Shown one piece after another: positions 1 through 8,874 of a DNA stretch of 64,000 bases (position 1 is its first letter; each line of letters begins with the position of its first letter). The stretch comes from Mesorhizobium sp. M2A.F.Ca.ET.046.03.2.1. GTDB taxonomy: Bacteria; Pseudomonadota; Alphaproteobacteria; Rhizobiales; Rhizobiaceae. Below the pieces are notes generated by a model. The model searched no databases. It worked only from the letters and a program-made list of their open reading frames with translations, and had not been told where the DNA came from. The stretch covers positions 1,116,001-1,180,000 of the forward strand of contig NZ_CP034449.1 in the NCBI RefSeq assembly GCF_003952425.1, read 5' to 3'. Position numbers and translations under genes: made by a program.

Positions 1-108
1 CTGGACCACCAGCACGCGCAACGAGAATCCTGCTGACATGAAAAGGCTGGGGCGAGCGATATCATGCGGCCCGTGTTTCAGCCAAGATGCGCGGCGGGAG
101 AGAAAGCT

Positions 109-753
109 ATGCCACTGCAGAACCGGGTCGATCCCTTCGGCGCCATCCATGCCGTGCCGGAACGCGGCCTGTTCACCGGCAATCGCGGCATCATCCATGA
201 TCCGGAGACCAAGACTCTGCTGAGGAAGCGCTGGGCCTTGCCGGCCTGGATCATCTGTGTGTGCGAGTTCCGCAATGTGCGGCGCGAGCCGATGGGCCGC
301 AACAGGGGAGGAAAGGCTGGTTGGACCGAATTGTTCTTCCTTGACGAGGTGACGGCGTTGGCCGCCGGCCACCGGCCCTGCTTCTTCTGCCGACGCGAAC
401 GGGCGACCGATTTCGTCGGCCGCTTCGGCAAGGCCTTCGGCATCGCAGAGCCCCGCGCGCCGATGGTCGACAAACGGCTGCACAGGGAACGGCTGGCTTC
501 GGGTGGACGGCCCCCTCGCGTAACCGTGCCGGAGCTTGACGGCTTGCCTGATGGAGCGATGATCGCGCAGGGCGACACCGCCTACGCGCTGCGTTCCGGA
601 AAGGCACTTGAATGGTCCTTCGCGGGTTTCGCCGGTCAAACCGGCTTCGATCGCTTCACCGGCCGATCGCTGCGCCTGCTGACGCCGGCGACCACCATCG
701 CGGTGCTGCGGCAAGGCTTTGCGCCTGTCTGGCATCCGACCGCCGACACTTGA
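109..753 (+). CDS. Conserved hypothetical protein with a CxxC pair
   Basis: A 214-residue protein that I do not assign to a named family. The ATG at 109 is chosen over the in-frame ATG at 64 because a purine-rich GGGAGAGAAAG stretch lies just before it. The protein has a CFFC pair at about residues 91-94 followed by basic residues (CFFCRRERA), which could be half of a metal site or an HNH-like feature, but no second pair is obvious. No signal peptide or membrane segment is seen. It lies upstream of rsmE in the same direction with a 134-bp gap, so co-transcription is possible but not shown. Codon use is typical of the GC-rich neighbours. Confidence 0.75.
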   Translation: MPLQNRVDPFGAIHAVPERGLFTGNRGIIHDPETKTLLRKRWALPAWIICVCEFRNVRREPMGRNRGGKAGWTELFFLDEVTALAAGHRPCFFCRRERATDFVGRFGKAFGIAEPRAPMVDKRLHRERLASGGRPPRVTVPELDGLPDGAMIAQGDTAYALRSGKALEWSFAGFAGQTGFDRFTGRSLRLLTPATTIAVLRQGFAPVWHPTADT

Positions 754-887
754 CGATATCCATCGCCTCGCCCATTGCTCGGCAGATATTCGCGGGATGG
801 CCCGCAAATATCTGCCTAGATTCCCTTGTTTTTCGCAGGTTCTGATCGCAAAACCGCGGGGACACTTTTGCGGGACCTGCCTGGGCC

Positions 888-1622
888 ATGCGCGCCAACT
901 ACAAAATGCAGCGGTTGTTCGTGCCGGACGATCTAGGCTCAGGCGTCGAATTCGATGCCGGACAGCAGCAGAGCCATTACCTCGCCCATGTGCTGCGGCT
1001 CGGCGAAGGCGCCGTGGTGCTGCTTTTCAACGGCCGCGACGGCGAATGGTCGGCTGCGATCGCCGCTAGATCCAAGAAGGCTGTCCGGTTGAAAGTGCTG
1101 GAGCTGCAGCGGCCGCAGCCGCCGCTGCCCGACCTCGTCTATTGCTTCGCGCCGCTCAAGCAGGGGCGGCTCGACTACCTGGTGCAGAAGGCGGTCGAGA
1201 TGGGCGCCGGCGTGCTGCAGCCAGTCATCACCCAGCACACGCAGGTGGCGAAGCCCGGCATCGAGCGGCTGCGCGCCAATGTCGTCGAGGCGGCCGAGCA
1301 ATGCGGCATCCTCGCGGTGCCGGACGTGCGTGAAGCAGAGAAGCTGGAGCGGCTGCTCGCCAGTTGGGACAGGGAGCGGCGGCTGATCTTCTGCGACGAG
1401 GACGCTTCGACCAACAATCCGCTGCCGGCCCTGCAGGCGGTAAGGGAGAAGAAACTTGCGCTTCTGGTCGGTCCCGAAGGCGGATTTTCCGAGGACGAGC
1501 GCAGGATGCTGAGGGCCTTGCCTTTCGTCACCGCCATCCCGCTCGGGCCGCGGATCCTGCGCGCCGACACGGCGGCAGTGGCGGCGCTTGCCGCCATCCA
1601 GGTGACGATCGGCGACTGGTAA
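888..1622 (+). CDS. rsmE: 16S rRNA (uracil(1498)-N(3))-methyltransferase RsmE
   Basis: SPOUT-class methyltransferase of 244 residues, the usual family length. It methylates N3 of U1498 in 16S rRNA using S-adenosylmethionine. The N-terminal ~75 residues form the PUA-like RNA-binding part (begins [10 protein letters not shown] after a short leader). The C-terminal knot has the family signatures [10 protein letters not shown] near residue 192 and [11 protein letters not shown] near residue 218, which line the SAM pocket. The ATG at 888 gives [11 protein letters not shown]; the internal ATG six codons later is an equally plausible start. It sits directly upstream of gshA, an arrangement familiar in Rhizobiales. 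It looks intact. Confidence 0.95.
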   Translation: MRANYKMQRLFVPDDLGSGVEFDAGQQQSHYLAHVLRLGEGAVVLLFNGRDGEWSAAIAARSKKAVRLKVLELQRPQPPLPDLVYCFAPLKQGRLDYLVQKAVEMGAGVLQPVITQHTQVAKPGIERLRANVVEAAEQCGILAVPDVREAEKLERLLASWDRERRLIFCDEDASTNNPLPALQAVREKKLALLVGPEGGFSEDERRMLRALPFVTAIPLGPRILRADTAAVAALAAIQVTIGDW

Positions 1623-1827
1623 ATCAAATCCCATTGAGGCCTGGCTCAGGATTTTTTGCTTGATCGGCTGCCGGCATTTCGTCCATCTAGCGCCGGCGGC
1701 CGTCCGGCCTCTGCAGCACCGCGCATGCTTTTCGACGCACGAAGGGCGCTGTAACACTTAGGAACTGTGCAGGACGCCTGGCGGAAGTCGATGCCGATTT
1801 CCGGGGCAAAGCGCTCGGAGGGGCCTC

Positions 1828-3201
1828 ATGGCGCGCGACACGACCGATACCCAGCCCATCGAAGGAACCGACGAACTGGTCGGCTATCTGGCCGCCGGCA
1901 ACAAGCCGCGCGACAAATGGCGCATTGGCACCGAGCACGAGAAATTCCCCTTCTATGTCGACGGCCACGCGCCGGTGCCCTATGGCGGCGAGCGCGGCAT
2001 CCGCGCCATCCTGGAAGGCATGCAGCAAAAGCTTGGTTGGGACCCGATCATGGATGCCGGCCGTATCATCGGCCTGGTCGAGCCGACCGGCCAGGGCGCG
2101 ATCTCGCTGGAGCCAGGCGGCCAATTCGAGCTTTCCGGCGCGCCGCTGGAATCGATCCACCAGACCTGTCGCGAGGGCAACGCGCATCTGGCGCAGGTGC
2201 GCGAGATCGCCGAGCCGCTCGGCATCCGCTTCCTCGGCCTTGGCGGCAGCCCGAAATGGTCGTTGGCCGACACGCCGAAAATGCCGAAATCGCGCTACGA
2301 GATCATGACGCGCTACATGCCGAAGGTCGGCACCAAGGGCCTCGACATGATGTACCGCACCTGCACGATCCAGGTTAACCTCGACTTCGAGAGCGAGACC
2401 GACATGCGCCGCAAGATGCAGGTGTCGCTGAAGCTGCAGCCGCTGTCGACGGCGCTGTTTGCCAACTCGCCCTTCACCGAGAGCCGGCCGAACGGGCTGC
2501 AGAGCTGGCGCGGCGACATCTGGCGCGACACCGACAACCAGCGTTCCGGCATGCTTGAATTCTGCTTCTCGCCCGATTTCGGCTTTGCCGACTATGTCGA
2601 ATGGGCGCTCGACGTGCCGATGTATTTCGTCATCCGCGACGGCCAGTATCACGACATGACGCGCTACACCTTCCGCCAGTTCATGGCGGGTGCGGCGCGC
2701 AATGAAATCCCCGACGGCCTGCCGACCATGGGCGACTGGGCGAACCATCTCTCTACCTTGTTCCCCGACGTGCGGCTGAAGCGTTTCCTCGAAATGCGCG
2801 GCGCCGATGGCGGCCCGTGGCGTCGCATCTGCGCCCTGCCCGCCTTCTGGGTCGGGCTGCTCTATGACGAGCAGGCGCTGGACGCCGTCGAGGCGCTGAC
2901 CGCAAGCTGGACCTATCGGGAAGCGCTGGCGATGCGCAATGCCGTGCCGGAGCTTGGCATCGCGGCGCCGTTCCGCAACGCCACCTTGCGCGACGTCGCC
3001 CGCGACGTGCTCGCCATCTCGCGCATGGGCCTGAAGAACCGCGGCAAGAAGAACCGCGACGGTTATGACGAGACGTCGTTCCTCAACACGCTGGACGAGG
3101 TCGTCTCGCGCGGCACCACCAGCGCCGAGGAGATGCTGTCGGCCTACCACACGCGCTGGGGCGGCTCGATCGAGCCGGTGTTCATGGAATATGCCTATTA
3201 A
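1828..3201 (+). CDS. gshA: Glutamate--cysteine ligase (plant/alphaproteobacterial type)
   Basis: ATP-dependent ligase for the first step of glutathione synthesis, joining L-glutamate and L-cysteine into gamma-glutamylcysteine in the cytoplasm. The 457-residue length and the motifs fit the GCS2 family found in plants and alphaproteobacteria: GTEHEKFPFY near residue 34, the SLEPGGQFELSG segment near residue 90, and the terminal FMEYAY. The ATG at 1828 is preceded by GGAGGGGCCTC, a good ribosome site. The 205-bp gap after rsmE suggests its own promoter. The frame is intact and base use matches the chromosome core. Confidence 0.95.
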   Translation: MARDTTDTQPIEGTDELVGYLAAGNKPRDKWRIGTEHEKFPFYVDGHAPVPYGGERGIRAILEGMQQKLGWDPIMDAGRIIGLVEPTGQGAISLEPGGQFELSGAPLESIHQTCREGNAHLAQVREIAEPLGIRFLGLGGSPKWSLADTPKMPKSRYEIMTRYMPKVGTKGLDMMYRTCTIQVNLDFESETDMRRKMQVSLKLQPLSTALFANSPFTESRPNGLQSWRGDIWRDTDNQRSGMLEFCFSPDFGFADYVEWALDVPMYFVIRDGQYHDMTRYTFRQFMAGAARNEIPDGLPTMGDWANHLSTLFPDVRLKRFLEMRGADGGPWRRICALPAFWVGLLYDEQALDAVEALTASWTYREALAMRNAVPELGIAAPFRNATLRDVARDVLAISRMGLKNRGKKNRDGYDETSFLNTLDEVVSRGTTSAEEMLSAYHTRWGGSIEPVFMEYAY

Positions 3202-3270
3202 CTGTCCGGTGTACGCCGAGCGGTTGGGCAGCAAAAGCCGCTTCAATCGGTGATGGAAACGAACTAGGCT

Positions 3271-3293
3271 CTCCGACGAGGATATTGTCGGAG
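3271..3293 (+). promoter_or_regulatory. Stem-loop overlapping the ribosome-binding site of the DUF937 gene
   Basis: CTCCGAC (3271-3277) pairs perfectly with GTCGGAG (3287-3293) across a 9-base loop. The right arm overlaps the Shine-Dalgarno GGAGGAG (3290-3296) of the gene starting at 3303, so the stem would partly hide the ribosome site. A role in translational control is inference from position only. Confidence 0.45.
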
Positions 3294-3302
3294 GAGAACC
3301 CA

Positions 3303-4232
3303 ATGCCTTCCCTGTTCGACATTTTTGCCCAAGCCCAGAATGGCGCCGGCATGCAGGCGCTGGCCCAGCAATATGGGCTTTCGATGCAGCAGACGCAGGC
3401 CGCGGTCCAGGCGCTGCTGCCCGCCTTCTCACAGGGGCTCCAGCGCTACACCGCCGATCCCTACGGGATGGGCGCCTTCATGACGGCGATGGCGAGTGGG
3501 CAGCACGCCAAATATTTCGAGGACGCGACAAGAGCCTTTTCGCCGCAAGGCATCGATGAGGGCAACGGCATTCTCGGCCATCTGTTCGGCTCGAAGGACC
3601 TGTCGCGCGCCGTGGCGAACCAGGCCGCGCAGGCGACGGGGCTCAGCCAGCAGGTGTTGCAGCAGATGCTGCCGGCCATGGCCTCGATGATGATGGGCGG
3701 GCTGTTCAAGCAGACCAACAATCAGTTGACTGGGGGGCAGATGCAGGCCGCCGGCGGCTTCGGCGGCAGCGGCAATCCGCTCGGCGAGATCATCGAGCAG
3801 ATGATGCGGCAAAGCGGCGTCGCGCCAGCGCCCCAGACGCCGCAACCCGCGCCCAATCCCTATGGCGAGAATCCGCTCGGCAAGGTGTTGCAGGACATGT
3901 TCGGCGGCGGCGCGCAGCCGCAAGGCCAGCCGCAGCAGACGCAAAGCCCCTATGGCGACAATCCGCTCGGCAAGATCTTCGAGGAGATGCTGCGCCAGGG
4001 CGGTGGCGGCTTCGGCGTGCCCGGCGGGCAGCCGGCGCCGCAGCCGCAACAGCGCCAACCGCAGCAGAGCGCGCCGCAACAGCCGCAAACCAACCCGAGC
4101 GGCCGTCCGCGAAACCCGTTCGACGACATCTTCGGCAAGATGTTCGAGACCGGTGCGCAGCAGCGCGACGAATATCAAAAGGGCCTGGAGACGATCTTCG
4201 ACCAGTTCAAGCGCGACATGGACCGGCGGTGA
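3303..4232 (+). CDS. DUF937 domain protein with P/Q-rich repeated tail
   Basis: A 309-residue cytoplasmic protein. ATG 3303 is preferred over the upstream TTG at 3285 because GGAGGAG sits seven bases before it. The first ~135 residues resemble DUF937: alternating hydrophobic and glutamine-rich helices, GLSQQVLQQMLPAMASMMMGG. The second half is low complexity, rich in Pro, Gln and Gly, and carries four copies of a short motif: NPLGEIIEQMMRQ, NPLGKVLQDMF, NPLGKIFEEMLRQ and NPFDDIFGKMF. No signal peptide or membrane segment is visible. The function of the family is unknown. The gene stands alone between gshA and a lipoprotein gene. Confidence 0.85.
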   Translation: MPSLFDIFAQAQNGAGMQALAQQYGLSMQQTQAAVQALLPAFSQGLQRYTADPYGMGAFMTAMASGQHAKYFEDATRAFSPQGIDEGNGILGHLFGSKDLSRAVANQAAQATGLSQQVLQQMLPAMASMMMGGLFKQTNNQLTGGQMQAAGGFGGSGNPLGEIIEQMMRQSGVAPAPQTPQPAPNPYGENPLGKVLQDMFGGGAQPQGQPQQTQSPYGDNPLGKIFEEMLRQGGGGFGVPGGQPAPQPQQRQPQQSAPQQPQTNPSGRPRNPFDDIFGKMFETGAQQRDEYQKGLETIFDQFKRDMDRR

Positions 4233-4237
4233 ACCCT

Positions 4238-4259
4238 GAACGCCGCCGGAGCGGCGTTC
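4238..4259 (+). terminator. Stem-loop after the DUF937 gene
   Basis: GAACGCCGC and GCGGCGTTC form a perfect 9-bp stem with a CGGA tetraloop five bases past the stop codon. No T-run follows, so it may be an RNA-stabilising hairpin or a weak terminator. Confidence 0.5.
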
Positions 4260-4368
4260 CGCGAGCAAGAGACCCAAGCAGATGCGCCGCAATCCTCGCC
4301 GCGACTGCTTGCAGGGGCTTTCGACCACAACTCACTACCGAGTATTCTGGATCACAAGGAAAAGCGGG

Positions 4369-4719
4369 ATGCGCCCTTCGTCCTCTATGTTGCTACTGAT
4401 GTTTGCCGCATCGCTGATGGGCTGCACAACAAGCAACGGAAACGCCGGCCAAAGCTCGAAGAACGAGGCGCAATGCGTTGGCTTCGGTTTTGAACAAGGT
4501 ACGGATGCTTTCGCCAATTGCATGATGCAGCTTTCACTGCGGCAGGGAGGCTCGCAGCAGCCCGACCACGATACCCTCGTCAATCAATACAGAAGCCGCA
4601 GCAAGGCCCGACAGGGTGACGATCGTTATCCCGTGTGCAGCGCCGCAAACATGGATGCCGAGCTGGATATTACCACGGGTAAGTGGGTCGGCCCCGATTG
4701 CCAGATGGCGCCAGACTAG
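4369..4719 (+). CDS. Small lipoprotein, hypothetical
   Basis: A 116-residue protein with a lipoprotein signal: basic start (MRPSS), a hydrophobic stretch LLLMFAASLMG and a cysteine in the lipobox LMGC near residue 19. The mature part is hydrophilic with further cysteines (QCVGF, NCMMQ, YPVCS, DCQMAP) that could form disulfides in the periplasm. ATG 4369 follows AAGGAAAAG. I see no recognisable domain. A similar layout, a lipoprotein of about 115 residues with four late cysteines, is common among rhizobial hypotheticals, but that is a general impression and not a match. Confidence 0.75.
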   Translation: MRPSSSMLLLMFAASLMGCTTSNGNAGQSSKNEAQCVGFGFEQGTDAFANCMMQLSLRQGGSQQPDHDTLVNQYRSRSKARQGDDRYPVCSAANMDAELDITTGKWVGPDCQMAPD

Positions 4720-4802
4720 AGCCTGCGTCCCTAAACGGCCTTGCTGGTTTCACCAAATTGCGTGTGGCGGAAACCAACGCTTCCGTCATGTGTCGAAGCA
4801 AA

Positions 4803-4836
4803 TAAAAAATGCCCGGTCCTGGAGGAGAACCGGGCA
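4803..4836 (-). terminator. Rho-independent terminator of the DUF1127 gene
   Basis: TGCCCGGT (4810-4817) pairs with ACCGGGCA (4829-4836). Read on the minus strand the stem is followed at once by six T residues, the classic intrinsic terminator form. It lies about 115 bases past the stop of the minus-strand DUF1127 gene. Confidence 0.8.
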
Positions 4837-4952
4837 ATGTGCAGGCTGGCCGGCGGGGAACCGGCAGGGAGTGTGGGAGCCTGCATGAAGCTTGGTCGCG
4901 CCGAGCCGTGAAAAGGTTCAGCGCGACGGGAAATCCGAGGAAACGCCGCCCT

Positions 4953-5243
4953 TCAGCCTACCTTACGAGCAAGGTCCTCGATCGTGTCGGCGCGCTCGCT
5001 GGCGATCACGCGCAGCTTCGCCGTCGGATCGCGGCCGAAGGGCACGCCGATGGCGACATGGAGGTCGGCGCGCGTCAGGCCGATATCGGCCAGCTCGGCG
5101 TCGGACATCTCGCCGAGGCGATAGAAGGCGCGACGGTTTTTCCAGGCGCGGTAGCTGTTGGCGATGGCATTGACCACAAGCGTCGCAACGGCCGGACGCG
5201 TGGTGATGCGCGGAGTCTCGGAGGCGAATTCAATCGTGGTCAT
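4953..5243 (-). CDS. DUF1127 (YjiS-like) small basic protein
   Basis: A 96-residue protein. The DUF1127 signature spans roughly residues 30-65: an amphipathic basic segment (YRAWKNRRAFYRLG) followed by the MSDAELADIGLTRADL motif. Small DUF1127 proteins are widespread in alphaproteobacteria; some have been linked to RNA metabolism and phosphate or carbon responses, but this copy has no specific evidence. The start MTTIEF at 5243 is chosen over the longer ORF because the GGAGAG ribosome site lies just upstream and the conserved part begins after it. It is divergent from the LysR gene and ends at a strong terminator. Confidence 0.85.
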   Translation of the reverse strand: MTTIEFASETPRITTRPAVATLVVNAIANSYRAWKNRRAFYRLGEMSDAELADIGLTRADLHVAIGVPFGRDPTAKLRVIASERADTIEDLARKVG

Positions 5244-5335
5244 TTCAGTCTCTCCTTCCAGGAGTCGAGCGGACGAAACCAGCCAATCGGCGCCTTGGGA
5301 GAAGCGCCGTTCCGGTTTCCATTCATTGATGTGAT

Positions 5336-5381
5336 GCATGTCGTTGTCCCCAGAACCGGGAACCACTTCTGGGCGACATGC
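5336..5381. repeat. Rhizobial palindromic intergenic repeat, copy 1
   Basis: GCATGTCG and CGACATGC close a long stem, with an inner CCCAGAA/TTCTGGG pair. A closely related element (same outer arms and CCGGtTCCCAC-like loop) occurs at 14156-14200. It lies in the DUF1127-LysR intergenic region. Confidence 0.7.
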
Positions 5382-5481
5382 ACTGTTCTCATGTGGACAA
5401 TGACAATTTGCCATCGCGCGATTGATTAATCCAACGAATGTTTTTAATCTCTAGCATCAACATCAATGATAGGTTGGACCG

Positions 5482-6438
5482 ATGAAAGCGCCGCTTGACC
5501 TCGATCAGTTGCAAACCTTCATCTCGATCGCCGACACCGGCAGCTTCACCCGCGCGGCCGAGGAGGTGCACCGGACGCAGTCGGCCGTGTCGATGCAGAT
5601 GCGGCGGCTGGAGGAGCGGATCGGCAAGCCACTGTTCGAAAAGGACGGCCGCACCAACAAGCTGACCGAGGAGGGCGACCGGCTGCTTTCCTACGCGCGG
5701 CGGCTGATCTACCTCAACCGCGAGACGCTCGCGGCCTTCGACGACCAGCGCCTCGAAGGTACGATCCGCATCGGCACGCCGGACGACTATGCCGACCGCT
5801 TCCTGCCCGAGATCATGGCGCGTTTCTCGCGCTCCAATCCGCGTGTCGAGCTGACGGTGGTTTGCGAGCCGACGCCGGGGCTTGTCGAACACATCAAGCG
5901 CGGCAATCTCGACCTCGCGCTGGTCACGCATAACGACACGCGCGGCCAGTCGGAAGTGGTGCGTCGCGAGCCGCTTTTGTGGGTCACCTCGGCCAACCAC
6001 GCCACGCATGAACAGGAAACCCTGCCGATGGCGTTCGGCCGGCCGAACTGCATCTGGCGGCGTGCGGCTGTCGACGTGCTCGACCGGCAGAACCGCGACT
6101 ACCGCGTGCTGTTCTCCAGCTTCTCGGCCACCGTGATCACCGCGGCCGTGCTTTCAGGCCTGGCGGTCTCGGTGCTGCCGGAATGCGCGCTCAGGCCCGG
6201 CATGCGCGTGCTCGGCGAGGCCGACGGCTTCGGCCAATTGCCGGACTGCCGCATCGGCATCATGCGCGGCCAGACCTCACAGCCGGAGATCGTCGACGCC
6301 TTGGCCCGTCACATCGCCGAAAGCCTCGACAACATTTCCGTGCCGGTGAGCGAAGAGGCGGGAAGCTTCGACTTCGCCGCGCTCGCCTTTGCCAAGATGA
6401 AAAGGGTCAAGGCAAACCAGATCATGCCTGGCTGGTAA
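5482..6438 (+). CDS. LysR-family transcriptional regulator
   Basis: A 318-residue LysR-type regulator. The winged helix-turn-helix covers about residues 8-66 (LQTFISIADTGSFTRAAEEVHRTQSAVS... then RRLEERIGKPLFEKDGR), followed by a periplasmic-binding-like effector domain. The ligand is not predictable from the sequence. The gene is divergent from DUF1127 at 4953-5243 with about 240 bp between them, an arrangement in which LysR proteins often control the neighbour. The ATG at 5482 begins right before the first conserved helix, so this start is well supported. Confidence 0.92.
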   Translation: MKAPLDLDQLQTFISIADTGSFTRAAEEVHRTQSAVSMQMRRLEERIGKPLFEKDGRTNKLTEEGDRLLSYARRLIYLNRETLAAFDDQRLEGTIRIGTPDDYADRFLPEIMARFSRSNPRVELTVVCEPTPGLVEHIKRGNLDLALVTHNDTRGQSEVVRREPLLWVTSANHATHEQETLPMAFGRPNCIWRRAAVDVLDRQNRDYRVLFSSFSATVITAAVLSGLAVSVLPECALRPGMRVLGEADGFGQLPDCRIGIMRGQTSQPEIVDALARHIAESLDNISVPVSEEAGSFDFAALAFAKMKRVKANQIMPGW

Positions 6439-6445
6439 GGCGGGA

Positions 6446-6546
6446 GCAATTCCAGGAAAAGTGTGAAGCGGTTTTCCGTCAGGAATTGCGTTGAAACAAA
6501 TAGATAGAGCAGTTCGCCGTTTCCGTGAAATGACGAACTGCTCTAG
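6446..6546. repeat. Tandem pair of rhizobial palindromic repeats
   Basis: Two stem-loops in a row. GCAATTCC...GGAATTGC spans about 6446-6489, and AGAGCAGTTCG...CGAACTGCTCT spans about 6504-6546. The second abuts the stop codon of the GGDEF-EAL gene (minus strand) and may act as its terminator. Elements with the AATTCC/GGAATT arms and an inner GAAAA...TTTTC are very common between genes in Mesorhizobium. Confidence 0.7.
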
Positions 6547-8753
6547 GCCCGAGCGACGGAACGCTCCGGGCCGGCTGACGAAACACCCGGCAGCGCAAGC
6601 AACTGGCCGGGCTCCAATGGCGGCGACAGCAGATAGCCCTGGATCTGGTGACAACCCATGCCGACCAGCAAGGCCTTCTGCGCGTCGGTCTCGACGCCTT
6701 CGGCGGTCACTTCCACCTTGAGCGCCAGCGCCAACTCGATCAGCGTCTTGGCGATTGCGCGGGCGCTTTCGTCCTCGTCGAGCAGACGCACGAAGGAGCG
6801 GTCGATCTTCAGCTTGTCGATCGACTGGCGACGCAGATAGCTAAGGGAAGAGTAGCCGGTGCCGAAATCGTCGAGCACGATGCGCACGCCGGACTGGCGC
6901 AGCGCGGCAATCACGGCGCCAATCGTGTCATTGTGCTCGAGCAGAACGCTCTCGGTGGTCTCGAGCTGCAGGCGGGACGGGTCGAGTCCGGTTTCCTTCA
7001 GGATGCCGGCGATCTGTTCGGCAAAGCCGGCATCGCGCAGTTGCATCGGCGAGATGTTGACGGCGATCCAGGGAAGTTCGGTCCCGGCGGCAAAGCGGCA
7101 CGCTTCGCTCAGCGCCCATTTGCCGAGCTCGCCGATGAGGCCGCGCTCTTCGGCAATCGCGATGAACTGCGCCGCGGGCAACGCGCCGTGCACCTCATGC
7201 CCCCAGCGGATCAGCGCTTCGGCCCCGAGAATCCGGCGGCCGTCGGCCGCGAAAACCGGCTGATAGGCGAGCTTTATGCCGCCGTCGCCGTCCAGCGCCT
7301 TGCGGAGTTCCGACTCGACCTTGCGCTTGCGCAACAAGAGATCGTCCATGTCGCCGGCGAACACCTCGTAGCGGCCGCGACCGTTCTTCTTGGCCTCGTA
7401 AAGCGCGATGTCGGCCTTGCGCAGCAGGTCGTCGGCATCCGTATCCGGTCCGGACGAGAGTGCGATGCCGATGCTCGCGCCGACGAAGACCTGGTCGCCA
7501 ATGAGCCTGAACGGCTCACGCAGCTTCATAAGCAGCCTTTCGGCGATATCTTCGACGCTTCCGGCGTCGGGAATGTCGAGCAGGATCACAGCGAACTCGT
7601 CGCCGCCGAGCCGCGCGACAGTATCGGCTTCGCGGATCGTATGCTTGAGCCGCGCCGCCGTCTGGCGCACGAGCTCGTCGCCGGCCGGATGGCCGAGCGT
7701 GTCGTTGATGTGCTTGAAGCGATCGAGGTCGAGGTAAAGCAGCGCAACGTGCGTTCCGTCCTGGCCGGCGAAGAGCAGCATGCGCCGCAACCGGTCCTCG
7801 AACAGCGCCCGGTTAGGCAGGCCGGTGAGCGTGTCGTGGAAGGCGAGATATTGCGCCTGGTCCTGGCTGGTCTGCAGCGCGGCTGAGGCGCGACGCAATC
7901 GGCGCAGCAGGAACACCAGAACGCCGCCCGCCACGAGCAGCGCGATCGCCAAGGCCGGAGCGATCTTGCGCACCAAGGTAAGGCCGGGCCGCAACTGGTC
8001 CCAGCCGATATAGCCGAGGATAACACCACGCGAATCGACCAGCGGCACGGCGGCCGGGCCAACCGGCTCGGACAACGGCACCAGGCGCGCGCCATCGAGC
8101 AGGTATTTTGCCGCGATCTTGCCGATGACGGCATCGTTGATGAACTCGGCGGAGATATGCAGATATTCCGTGCCAGGCGCCTGGCTGACGCGATCCGAGC
8201 TCGGCACCAGCGGCATGACGCTCAAAATAGCGGGCTTTCCCTGGAGCGAGACGAGATCCTGCGCGACCATCTTGGCCGGCTGGCCGGAGGCGTCGGCTTT
8301 CAGCGGCTCACCCAACATGTGGCGCAGCTTGTCGATGGTCGGCCGCAATTCCGGCTCGTCCTCGCCGAAAGCCGACGCCGCAACGACTTTGCCTTCCCGC
8401 ATGGCGTGGATCGCATGGTTGGCGGCGTCAAGGATGTAGACCCGGTTGTGGCCGTAGTAGCTGTACATCCAGGTGCTGAGGTTTTCCTCGATCCAGGCCT
8501 GATTGCCCGCCCTCACATTGGTTACCGAGTCATCCCAGACCGTCACGCTTTCCTGCTCGCGCTGGACCGCGGCAATCTGGTCGTTCAGCCCATCGGCGAT
8601 GAAAATCTTCTGCCGTTCGAGTGAAGCCTCGTCGGCCTGATTGGCGGCGTAGAAGCCGAAGCCGACGACAATCGCCAACGCGAAAGCGGCAAGCGTCAGC
8701 ACGGTCAACGTGACCTGGTGCGGCAACGGGCTGCTGTCGTGGCGTGCGCTCAT
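6543..8753 (-). CDS. CHASE4-GGDEF-EAL membrane protein (c-di-GMP turnover)
   Basis: A 736-residue bifunctional-type c-di-GMP protein. Order of parts: a transmembrane helix at about 17-38, a periplasmic CHASE4-like sensor domain to about residue 255, a second transmembrane helix near 260-280, then GGDEF and EAL domains. The GGDEF active motif (RLGGDEFAVIL) is intact, so diguanylate cyclase activity is possible. The EAL domain keeps the GAEALIRW signature and DDFGTGYSSLSYL loop, so phosphodiesterase activity is also possible; which one dominates cannot be told. The start MSARHDSSP at 8753 precedes the first membrane helix. It stands alone and is divergent from xseA. The signal is unknown. Confidence 0.93.
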   Translation of the reverse strand: MSARHDSSPLPHQVTLTVLTLAAFALAIVVGFGFYAANQADEASLERQKIFIADGLNDQIAAVQREQESVTVWDDSVTNVRAGNQAWIEENLSTWMYSYYGHNRVYILDAANHAIHAMREGKVVAASAFGEDEPELRPTIDKLRHMLGEPLKADASGQPAKMVAQDLVSLQGKPAILSVMPLVPSSDRVSQAPGTEYLHISAEFINDAVIGKIAAKYLLDGARLVPLSEPVGPAAVPLVDSRGVILGYIGWDQLRPGLTLVRKIAPALAIALLVAGGVLVFLLRRLRRASAALQTSQDQAQYLAFHDTLTGLPNRALFEDRLRRMLLFAGQDGTHVALLYLDLDRFKHINDTLGHPAGDELVRQTAARLKHTIREADTVARLGGDEFAVILLDIPDAGSVEDIAERLLMKLREPFRLIGDQVFVGASIGIALSSGPDTDADDLLRKADIALYEAKKNGRGRYEVFAGDMDDLLLRKRKVESELRKALDGDGGIKLAYQPVFAADGRRILGAEALIRWGHEVHGALPAAQFIAIAEERGLIGELGKWALSEACRFAAGTELPWIAVNISPMQLRDAGFAEQIAGILKETGLDPSRLQLETTESVLLEHNDTIGAVIAALRQSGVRIVLDDFGTGYSSLSYLRRQSIDKLKIDRSFVRLLDEDESARAIAKTLIELALALKVEVTAEGVETDAQKALLVGMGCHQIQGYLLSPPLEPGQLLALPGVSSAGPERSVARA

Positions 8754-8874
8754 CGCGTTTCCTGGCCGGCTCTTGTGCCGTCAGTGAAAGCAAATCGGGC
8801 TTAAAATCACGTTATAATATTAGCAGGGGTTCTCCCGGCTTGACGCGAGCCGATAAGCGTTCCCCAATCCGGCG

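Noticed and set aside
1687..3432. 581-codon minus-strand ORF opposite gshA
   Set aside because: GC-rich antisense shadow: Arg/Ala/His-rich, no motifs, while gshA on the plus strand is unmistakable.
6648..7886. 412-codon plus-strand ORF opposite the GGDEF-EAL gene
   Set aside because: Shadow of a clear GGDEF-EAL gene; composition is Arg/Ala-rich with no domain.
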